A stretch of DNA of 64,000 nucleotides from Nematostella vectensis. Taxonomy: Eukaryota; Cnidaria; Anthozoa; Actiniaria; Edwardsiidae. Below, piece after piece: positions 13,001 to 20,800 of the stretch; position 1 is the first letter of the stretch; every line of letters begins with the position of its first letter. A program made the position numbers and the translations under genes. The notes under the pieces are model-generated. The model was not told the origin of the DNA and made no database searches. It saw only the letters and a list, made by a program, of their open reading frames with translations. Where the stretch lies: the NCBI RefSeq assembly GCF_932526225.1, contig NC_064046.1, positions 5,629,306 to 5,693,305 of the forward strand, in the 5' to 3' direction.

Positions 13001-16000
13001 AAATGAGGCGTACGGCTGAGCAGGGAGAGCAAGCGGCCAGTGATACAATGTTTGAGGAAGAGCATCACGGTGAGAAGAACCTTCTCATAGCCTGACATTG
13101 TTATTCTTTTTTTTCGGCAAACAAAAATATGCTACGCAGTGGACAAATCTTGCAATATGGGGGGGGGGGGAGGTCCGGTTAACTGCCCTCCTCTAAGTTC
13201 ACTTTTAGCAGTGATCTATGCTCTCTTCAGTGGTTCCCTTTGCTGATGGAGTGTAACACTTTTTTATCTTTTTGCCAGAATCTGACACGACACTTGGTGA
13301 TGACGTGGATATCCCGTTACCCGCGCGTAGACCCGTCAGTGAGTTGGAAGAAAGCGAGGGTGAGACGACGGAGAGTGAAGGACTTGTGGTGTCTCCATCG
13401 CCTGCCAGACTAGCAACAGCTTCACAGGTAAGACTTAAGCCTGATTTACACATTACACATTTTTTACTACAACAGATAGCGATGGACTTGTGGTGTCTCC
13501 ATCGCCTGCCAGACTAGCAACAGCTTCACAGGTAAGACTTAAGCCTGATTTACACATTACACAGTTTTTACGACGACAGATAGCGATGGACTTGTGTTGT
13601 CACCATCCCCTGCCAGACTAGCAACAGCTTCACATGTAAGACTTAAGCCTGATTTACACATTGCACACTATGTACGACGACAGAGAGCGAAGGACTTGTG
13701 TTGTCACCATCCCCTGCCAGATTAGCAACAGCTTCACAGGTAACACTTAAGCCTGATTCACACATTACACACTATGTACGACGACAGAAAGCGAAGGACT
13801 TAGGGTGTCTCCATCCCCTGCCAGACTAGCCGCGACTTCACAGGTAACATCTAAGCCTGATTCACACATCACACACTATGTACCTGTTTTTTGTTCTAGA
13901 TGTGCTATACCATCACATGACCTGTTTTTTTTTGTTCTATAACATGACCTGTTTGTTGTTCTAGCCCTCCTATACCATAACATGACCTGTTTGTTGTTCT
14001 AGCCCTCCTATACCATAACATGACCTGTTTGTTGTTCTAGCCCTCCTATACTATAACATGACCTGTTTGCTGTTCTAGCCCTCCTATACTATAACATGAC
14101 CTGTTTGTTGTTTTAGCCCTCCTATACCATAACATGACCTGTTTGTTGTTCTAGCCCTCCTATACTATAACATGACCTGTTTGTTGTTCTAGCCCACCTA
14201 TACCATAACATGATCTGTTTGTTGTTCTAGCCCTCCTATACCATAACATGACCTGTTTGTTGTTCTAGCCCTCCTATACCATAACATGACCTGTTTGTTG
14301 TTCTAGCCCTCCCTTACCATAACATGACCTGTTTGTTGTTCTAGCCCTAATATACTATAACACGACCTGTTTGTTGTTCTAGCCCTCCTATACCATAACA
14401 TGACCGGTTTGTTGTTCTAGCCCTCCTATACTATAACATGACCTGTTTGTTGTTCTAGCCCACCTATACCATAACGGTACAGATCAGCAGCCTGATGCTG
14501 CATGACAACTCTCCCATTCTGAGCAGTGACTCGGTCAAGCAGATATTCGTCGCCTACCGCTTCCTTGACTGTGACCCTGCCGAGCTTGAGACACCGATGT
14601 CTCTCCCCAAGCCCCGCGCCGCGTACCGACCTCTCTCGTTTAACTTCAAGAAAGGTAATTGGCTGATGACTACAGAGCAGACCACCTGATCCGATATTTT
14701 CATTCGCAGGAAAGTAACAGCCACTTAAACAAGCCCCTTCCTTTCAATCTTTCTTTTTTGTACAGCCCAATCACGTTTACATCTAACTATTAAGCGTTTT
14801 GATGTTCTAGTTTTCCATGTGGACCCTGAGACAAATTCCCAGAAGAGAAACCATCTGATGTACATGCTGACCCCTGATAGTCCAACACAGGGCAGGTACT
14901 GACCCCCTCCCCCCCAACCCCTCCTACCACTACCACAATTTCCCAACATATGCATTCCACACTTTGTGCATAAACAGCCTCGCACCCTTTTCACACTCCG
15001 CACTGTCTGAAAAGGCAACCATACAGACCATAAAGGCCATACAGACCACATAATGCATGTTCTGCATCTCATGCTATGTTCGATTCGCGTTGTTTTCTGT
15101 CTGCAGACTGGTGTTCACCGTTGTGAGTGACCCCCCGGATCCTGACGAGGCTGACTGTATGGATGTCGCCTACGCTTTCGTGGACTTTGTCCAGGTTAGT
15201 TCCACCAGCTCATACGCGCTTATAGGCAATGCAGTGGCGTGTATGACTTCTACAGCCTCCTTGGTATCCCCCTCTCAAATAAAAATGCCTCTTTTGCCTT
15301 TTGATGTTGTTGGTCTTTTATATTTGTCCAGATACTACAAGATGGAAGAGATGTCATCGACCATCCCTTGCCGTGTAAGTGTTGTCACTTGACATGTAAC
15401 AGGTTATGACCTCGAACAAGAGAACATGCACAAAAATCCCTTTCAAGTTCGTATGGCAAAGTACACTTACCAACTTTTGGAGTTATGCGTTAAGCAGTTT
15501 ATTTTTAAATATCAATAATGATCATCTTTACGAGATGCTCAAAAAGTGCCTAATTACCCATTCTTATACGTAGGCAATAGGGGACTTGTGCTAGGAGATC
15601 ACGTGACCTTTTCGGTAATTCGGTTTTGTAATTTACGAAAAATGGTTAAGCCTTTTCTACTCGGAAATGTAAGGCAATCGGGAATAATTGCAAACAGTCT
15701 CAGATAATTAAAAAAGGCACAAGCTATCGGATCGCATTTGCTTGGAGAACAACTCTCCTCGATTTATACTGAAAGGAATGTATCACAACAACATGGTTTT
15801 ACGGACTTTATTTGCACATTTTGCAAGCCAAGGATCTACGACATACTCTTTGTAAGCCTAAATTTCGGTGCCAATTAAAAGCTTTGCCGCTTCACTGCCG
15901 AATGACTCGAGACTACCGAGCACGATCCTCGCTTTTCCCTTGACTAGAATGTCAGTGTGGGTTGGAAATATCGGCGGTACGTATCCCGATTGAGTTGAGA

Positions 16001-16594
16001 TAGGTCTACTGGTCTCGGATTATCGACTGGAGAGGACAAGTTACAAGAACTATCGGGTCTCTGCTGAACTTGTCCTTTTGCTTTCAAAATGCCACACATT
16101 TTCGGCATGGCTTGAAAAATCAAACTCTCCCAAGACCTTGTAGGAAGTTGGGCAAAAACATCCCGTCGTTTTTAAAACCCCTTTAGGACCAAAAGCTGTT
16201 CTGGCTTAAATGAAGACACTTCGAATAAGAATTTTTTTCACGCTAAACCCCATATTTGATCTCTAGCCAACACAGAGCGGTTATGTAAATTTTTGGTGCA
16301 TTGTTCGGGAAGCGCGCCTGTGATTGGTCGACCTCGGGAGGTCGACCAATCACAGCTCACCATAGGCCTAGATTTTTTTGCCAAGTTCGTTTCTTACTTT
16401 TCCCCAGGGGAAATTTTTCTCGCGAGTGAAACGTTAGAGGAAAACACCCATGGGTTTCCGAGGATGGTGTTCGTGTTTATTAACTCGCCTTTTTCATTTC
16501 AGTGTTCGACATGTTAGAGGACAAGGGCGAGACGGGTACTTTGACTGTTACAGTACAGGCATTCGAAGCGTTGCACAGCCTCTATCAGTCATGA
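1327..16594 (+). CDS. RPGRIP1L: RPGRIP1L orthologue (ciliary transition-zone protein), 5' end missing, 29 exons
   Basis: Scaffold of the ciliary transition zone; vertebrate homologues bind NPHP4 and RPGR (family knowledge). Exons: 1327-1401, 2871-2942, 3194-3267, 3592-3646, 4510-4594, 4694-4800, 4893-4943, 5023-5089, 5296-5414, 5657-5758, 5846-5914, 7360-7437, 7833-7948, 8151-8220, 8343-8472, 8701-8795, 9548-9695, 10018-10172, 11162-11287, 11530-11622, 12100-12386, 12518-12818, 12976-13069, 13279-13427, 14459-14654, 14811-14895, 15107-15194, 15332-15374, 16503-16594. All use GT/AG and keep one frame, giving 1,073 residues ending in TGA at 16592. The order is coiled coil, C2, C2, acidic linker, C-terminal RPGR-interacting domain, as in the family. 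Near-identical blocks include [21 protein letters not shown] and [10 protein letters not shown]. Roughly the first 250-300 residues lie upstream of the window, judging from the vertebrate length of about 1,300. Many introns carry minisatellites copied from the splice junctions. Confidence 0.95.
3665..4440. repeat. (CAC/CAT)n trinucleotide microsatellite with higher-order structure
   Basis: About 775 bp of nearly pure CAC and CAT triplets in an RPGRIP1L intron, starting 20 bp after the donor at 3647. The tract is built from three long sub-repeats that each contain the same run of ATTATC, ATCTTC and CATCCC interruptions, beginning near 3685, 3970 and 4225. Its polyHis, Thr/Ile, Val/Met and Asp/Gly open frames are artefacts. 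Confidence 0.97.
5365..5502 (+). repeat. 69-bp tandem duplication of an exon end plus its splice donor
   Basis: The last 50 bases of the RPGRIP1L exon 5296-5414 and the first 19 bases of its intron are present twice in direct tandem. The donors GAG|GTAAGG are at 5415 and 5484. The offset is 69 bp (23 codons), and the intervening sequence is open, so use of the second donor would insert 23 residues in frame. Confidence 0.95.
5905..7165 (+). repeat. 35-bp minisatellite copying a splice donor, about 36 copies
   Basis: The unit GAGGTAGGAACTTCCTTAG plus TCTATACCTTAACCCC begins exactly at the end of the exon 5846-5914, whose true donor is ACCGAG|GTAGGA. Nearly every unit keeps GAG|GTAGGA. The period is not a multiple of three and units contain stop codons, so downstream donors would truncate the protein. 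Confidence 0.95.
7492..7790 (+). repeat. 79-bp tandem repeat, about 3.8 copies, intronic
   Basis: Copies start near 7492, 7571, 7650 and 7729 with CGTCAATCACCTTCACC. They lie between the two exons that carry the start of the first C2 domain. No splice site is included. Confidence 0.93.
8463..8560 (+). repeat. 27-bp donor repeat, 4 copies, reading frame open
   Basis: The end of the exon 8343-8472 (AAGTTAATAG|GTAAAAGCC) repeats at 8490, 8517 and 8544. The second copy keeps a donor (TAG|GTAAAC), the third is mutated to CTAA and the fourth is lost. In frame the array reads [31 protein letters not shown], stop. The second donor would add 9 residues. Confidence 0.85.
8790..9420 (+). repeat. Degenerate about 28-bp array derived from a donor
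   Basis: The exon 8701-8795 ends TTTACAGG|GTATGTTCGTGATAG. The following intron is filled with variants of ATACAGGGTTAGTTCGTGAT, interrupted by unrelated sequence at about 9155-9275. One late copy restores AAGGTATGTTCGTGATAG near 9284. Confidence 0.85.
9548..11622 (+). other. RPGRIP1L: RPGRIP1L second C2 domain (4 exons)
   Basis: The exons encode [52 protein letters not shown] and [15 protein letters not shown]. This is the C2 fold that in vertebrates binds nephrocystin-4 (family knowledge). The exon starting at 11162 is preceded by about 20 tandem copies of its own acceptor and first codons. Confidence 0.92.
10240..11176 (+). repeat. 46-bp minisatellite copying a splice acceptor, about 20 copies
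   Basis: Each unit contains TTTGTATTCTAG|GTCCT followed by GAGGTGTATGTGTTTGAT. This is the acceptor and first codons (VLEVYVFD) of the exon 11162-11287. Upstream acceptors shift frame or meet a stop; the copy nearest the true exon reads into AATTGA. Confidence 0.95.
11826..12085 (+). repeat. Dispersed repeat, longest copy in this window, abutting an RPGRIP1L exon
   Basis: The stretch AAAGAATGTCGACCAACCAC to GCCGATGG...GATTCTTTGAGTCACTC...GGCCTTCTTTAAG shares blocks with 47985-48055, 53945-54040 (inverted) and 55380-55490. It ends about 15 bases before the acceptor at 12099, so it may supply part of the 3' intron signal. Confidence 0.65.
12100..13427 (+). other. RPGRIP1L: RPGRIP1L acidic, low-complexity linker (4 exons)
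   Basis: About 277 residues of poorly conserved, charged sequence with lysine/proline stretches ([11 protein letters not shown]) and a glutamate/aspartate run ([15 protein letters not shown]). RPGRIP1 family members have an acidic linker between the C2 domains and the C-terminal domain. A short motif recurs ([10 protein letters not shown] and [10 protein letters not shown]), suggesting an internal duplication. Confidence 0.85.
13365..13884 (+). repeat. 104-bp tandem repeat, 5 copies, carrying a 56-nt exon-like cassette
   Basis: Copy 1 is the 3' half of the exon 13279-13427. Donors occur at 13428, 13532, 13636, 13740 and 13844, exactly 104 bp apart. Copies 2-5 also have an acceptor-like CAACAG or CGACAG in front of 56 nt of open sequence translating as [18 protein letters not shown] or close variants. 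The parental exon has GGAG at that point instead. Confidence 0.93.
13880..14475 (+). repeat. 38-bp minisatellite copying a splice acceptor, about 16 copies
   Basis: The unit ACCTGTTTGTTGTTCTAG|CC plus CTCCTATACCATAACATG copies the acceptor and first 16 nt of the exon at 14459 (CCCACCTATACCATAAC). The last copy is continuous with the real exon. Confidence 0.95.
14459..16594 (+). other. RPGRIP1L: RPGRIP1L C-terminal RPGR-interacting domain (5 exons)
   Basis: The exons encode [78 protein letters not shown] and [19 protein letters not shown] followed by the stop. This matches the C2-like domain at the C terminus of RPGRIP1 and RPGRIP1L. The last intron is 1.1 kb and contains a perfect 18-bp hairpin. 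Confidence 0.92.
16318..16355. other. Perfect 18-bp inverted repeat with a 2-base centre
   Basis: The arm CTGTGATTGGTCGACCTC is followed by GG and its exact complement. It sits about 150 bp before the last RPGRIP1L exon. As RNA it would form a strong hairpin; as DNA it can form a cruciform. Confidence 0.95.
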
Positions 16595-16850
16595 CCATGG
16601 ACTTAACTGTGACTGGAGGCATTCGACGCGTTGCTCAGCCTCTATCAGTCATGACCATGGACTTGAATGTGACAGTAGAGGCATTTGACGCGTTGCTCAG
16701 CCTCTATCAGTCATGACCATGGACTTAACTGTGACTGGAGGCATTCGACGCGTTGCTCAGCCTCTATCAGTCATGACCATGGACTTAACTGTGACTGGAG
16801 GCATTCGACGCGTTTCTCAGCCTCTATCAGTCATGACCATGGACTTAAGC
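16559..16850 (+). repeat. 60-bp tandem repeat copying the RPGRIP1L stop codon, 5 copies
   Basis: The unit GGCATTCGACGCGTTGCTCA plus GCCTCTATCAGTCATGACC carries the last codons (AFDALLSLYQS), the TGA and the first 3' UTR bases. Copies start at 16559, 16619, 16679, 16739 and 16799. Only the first TGA (16592) terminates translation, and the rest is 3' UTR. Confidence 0.95.
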
Positions 16851-16974
16851 TCAAGCTTTTTATATAAGAGGGAACGTGCTGAAATTTCCTACACAATAAG
16901 TTGCCCCACTAAGATTTGTTGATGACATCTGACAAAAACAGATAGGGTACTTTTGGGGTACATGTTTGCAAGTA

Positions 16975-17130
16975 GGGCTAGGCCCAGCTGGTTCATCCTC
17001 TAGGGCTAGGCCCAGCTGGTTCATCCGCTAGGGCTAGGCCCAGCTGGTTCATCCGCTAGGGCTAGGCCCAGCTGGTTCATCCGCTAGGGCTAGGCCCAGC
17101 TGGTTCATCCGCTAGGGATAGGCCCAGCTG
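16975..17130 (+). repeat. 28-bp tandem repeat, about 5-6 copies, between the convergent genes
   Basis: The unit is GGGCTAGGCCCAGCTGGTTC plus ATCCGCTA, nearly identical between copies. It lies between the RPGRIP1L and CEP89 stop codons, probably in the RPGRIP1L 3' UTR. Confidence 0.93.
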
Positions 17131-17423
17131 GTTCATTCGCTGATTACAAGTCTGATATGCCACTAGGGAATAAGCTTATTGAAAGCTTCCACTCATACGA
17201 AAAGAAAAACATCTGTCACTACTCAAAATAGCAAACTAGAAAAACCTATCTAAACATCGTTATGGATTGTGAGGGGTCTGGAGATGTGCAAGGCATTGTG
17301 GGAAAACACTCTCCTTCCACATCCCTAATCACTAGGTTCTTGGATCTTTGGTGAATATACCGTATGTAAAATAGAGCATAAATAATAATTTATGGTGCAA
17401 AATGCCTCCCCGTGATATTATCG

Positions 17424-17429
17424 AATAAA
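17424..17429 (+). promoter_or_regulatory. Candidate polyadenylation signal for RPGRIP1L
   Basis: AATAAA on the plus strand about 830 bp after the stop codon. It is the first canonical hexamer I noticed downstream; use is inferred only from position. Confidence 0.5.
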
Positions 17430-17448
17430 ATTTGTTTTAAATAATAGT

Positions 17449-17454
17449 TTTATT
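17449..17454 (-). promoter_or_regulatory. Candidate polyadenylation signal for CEP89
   Basis: TTTATT on the plus strand reads AATAAA on the minus strand, about 380 bp past the CEP89 stop codon. It lies 25 bp from the opposite-strand hexamer, so the two 3' UTRs may overlap. Confidence 0.5.
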
Positions 17455-17602
17455 CCATTCTGTAATTCTTATTAAAATATTTAGTTTGGTAAAACCCTTA
17501 TTTACATAACAATCTAATTTATAAACACTTGTTTAAAAACTTGGACTTCCTTCCAATGACGATCTCAGCGCGAAATAGTAAAATTTTACGTGTGGAGTAT
17601 GA

Positions 17603-17845
17603 TGGTTCACGTGCTCCGAGCATGTGTAGTACGGTGGTTCACGTGTTTCGAGCATGTATATTACGACGGTTCACGTGCTACGAGCATGTGTAGTACGGCG
17701 GTTCACGTGCTCCAAGCATGTGTAGTACGGCGGTTCACATGCTCCGAGCATGTGTAGTACGGCGGTTCACGTGCTCCGAGCATGTGTAGTACGGCGGTTC
17801 ACGTGCTCCGAGCATGTGTAGTACGGCGGTTCACGTTCTCGGTGA
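17603..17845 (-). repeat. 32-bp tandem repeat copying the CEP89 stop codon, about 8 copies
   Basis: On the minus strand the gene ends CCGAGAACGTGAACCGCCG, with TGA at 17833-17831. The repeat unit is GAGCACGTGAACCGCCGTAC plus TACACATGCTCG. The stop-codon context is therefore itself the repeated unit, as in the neighbouring RPGRIP1L. Confidence 0.92.
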
Positions 17846-20800
17846 AGGACGTATGGATTCCATCATGTGCTTGTTGTCGTAATCGGCTTTCTGCCAGACC
17901 AGGTCAAGCTCCTCCTCTACCTGCCTGTTAAAACGAGAACCGCTAAATAGGTTTCGTCATCGTGAATGATTTATTTTAAACATTCGAGGTGATCTCGTGT
18001 TCATCAAATACTTATATTGTTCAGTTCTCGTGTCGGTGGCAGATTCTCTTGAGTTTCTAAGTGAGTTCACCGTACCTTCTCTCCCCCTGCATCACTTCAA
18101 TCTGTTTGTTTTTCTCTCGAAGCAGCGCGCGAAGGTTGTTCAGTTCCCTCTCGCAGTGCTCTTTTATCGAGTTGATTTCTTTGTCTTTCTCCTCCAACCT
18201 GATGACGTCATAAAAAAAATTGACATGGTGCAAGATAACCTGTTGATTATGTGACTCCCATGTGATTGCAAGATAATTTCATGACGTCACACAGTGATTG
18301 ACATGGTCTGATGACATCACATAGAGTGGCATAATGCAAGATAATTTCATGACGTCACACAGTGAAGCAAGATAACCTGATGACGTCAGATAGTGATTGA
18401 CATGACGCAGGGTAGCCTGGTGATGTCACAGAAAATCATTGACATAATGCAAGATAATTTCATGACAGTGATTGACATGATGCAAGATAACCTGATGACC
18501 TGACATCGAGTTACATTAAGCGAATACCGTGATTGGCATGATGTAAGATAACGTGATGACGTCACACAGAGGAATTGGCATAATATAAGATAATTTGTTG
18601 ACGTCACACAGAGATTGGCATGATGCAGGGCAACCTTGTGACGTTCACACATTGATTGAATTACATGCAAATATGTTGACACGATAGCCAGATACCATGT
18701 GCTTAGCATAAAGTATAATATGAAGCTTAGCATGTAGGCTGTTTCGGGTGCATACCTTTCAGTGACGTTAGCCATCTTTCTGTTTGACTTCTTCTTGCTT
18801 TCCTGCAACACATTCAAAGCTGGTCAGTCGTTCGCATTGTGTCGCCCTTGTTACAAGCAGGACATGGTGACGTACAGAACCCAACATGATCATATCATCC
18901 TTAAGCACAACAGCGTGGCCATGCACGTGCTCCGCCAGGTAAGCACAGGGTCCGTAAACCCTTCACGAGTCTATTAATCGGGCAAAGAATCACAAGGGGA
19001 CATGACGGAAAATCATGATGTGACGCTTCAAATAATCCCATTTTACATCAAATAAGTCGGAGAATTTCTCTGAGTACTTAGTAACTTATAGCAAACAAAA
19101 TATCAAGTGTGACTTTTTTTAAATTGATGCGACTTTTTGTAAAGTGTCATTGAAATTTGAGCTTTTCGTCCCTGAACTGATACACAGGGCAATGATGATC
19201 AAGGAAAAATTATCTTAAAAAGACAAATCTGGTTATGTGCACTTCGGCCTCACGTTATTTGTGTTTTAAAAATCAGTCCGTAATACAAGAAACCCTATAG
19301 CCCATTGTAAGAAATTGTGTCTTCTCTCTATCTGGAATTGCGCGTTCTCCAGGTTTTTCGGTCATGTCTCACAAGGGTGTTTTTCCTGTAGTACCATTAC
19401 CTTGAGTCTCTCCTGAAGTCCCATGATGTTAATGTCGCCTTGACGAATAATAGAAGCTACCTTCTTCTGCTCATAAGTCTGACTTTTAGCCTGGAGTGGA
19501 TAGGAGTAACAATTTAAAAATGTTGTTAATCGATAGAATTGTCTCTGGGCTTATACTTACAAATTTTTCGTAGCTATCGCGTTCTTCGGCCGTCTTTTCA
19601 GCCTGTAAATAAAGCCGAGAAGAATTATCAGTGTTATTTATTACCATTCTAAAATATATAACTTATGAAATACTGCCACACTCATCCCCGTGTCACATGC
19701 GAGAAATTGTATAGTACAGGACATGGCAAACATAAGGCTTTGTATGAACACGTACCACGCGTAGGACATGGCAAACATAAGGCTTTGTAGGAACACGTAC
19801 CACGCGTAGGACATGGCAAACATAAGGCTTTGTAGGAACACGTACCACGCGTAGGACATGGCAAACATAAGGCTTTGTAGGAACACGTACCACGCGTAGG
19901 ACATGGCAAACATAAGGCTTTGTAGGAACACGTACCATGCGTAGGACATGGCAAACATAAGGCTTTGTAGGAACACGTACCACGCGTAGGACATGGCAAA
20001 CATAAGGCTTTGTAGGAACACGTACCACGAGTAGGACATGGCAAACATAAGGCTTTGTAGGAACACGAACCACGCGTAGGACATGGCAAACATAAGGCTT
20101 TGTATGAACACGTACCACGCGTAGGACATGGCAAACATAAGGCTTTGTATGAACACATACCACGCGTAGGACATGGCAAACATAAGGCTTTGTATAGGAA
20201 CACGTACCACGCGTAGGACATAGTACACATAAGGCTTTGTAGGAACACGTACCACGCGTAGGACATGGCAAACATAAGGCTTTGTATGAACACGTACCAC
20301 GCGTAGGACATGGCAAACATAAGGCTTTGTATGAACACATACCACGCGTAGGACATGGCAAACATAAGGCTTTGTATGAACACATACCACGCGTAGGACA
20401 TGGCAAACATAAGGCTTTGTATAGGAACACGTACCACGCGTAGGACATGGTACACATAAGGCTTTGTAGGAACACGTACCACGCGTAGGACATGGCAAAC
20501 ATAAGGCTTTGTAGGAACACGTACCACGCGTAGGACATGGCAAACATAAGGCTTTGTATGAACACGTACCACGCGTAGGACATGGCAAACATAAGGCTTT
20601 TTATGAACACGTACCACGCGTAGGACATGGCAAACATAAGGCTTTGTATGAACACGTACCACGCGTAGGACATGGCAAACATAAGGCTTTGTATGAACAC
20701 GTACCACGCGTAGGACATGGCAAACATAAGGCTTTGTATGAACACGTACCACGCGTAGGACATGGCAAACATAAGGCTTTTTATGAACACGTACCACGCG

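Noticed and set aside
18386-18817. 143-codon minus-strand frame
   Set aside because: It starts inside the CEP89 exon 18802-18756 and reads through its donor into the TGACGTCA repeat.
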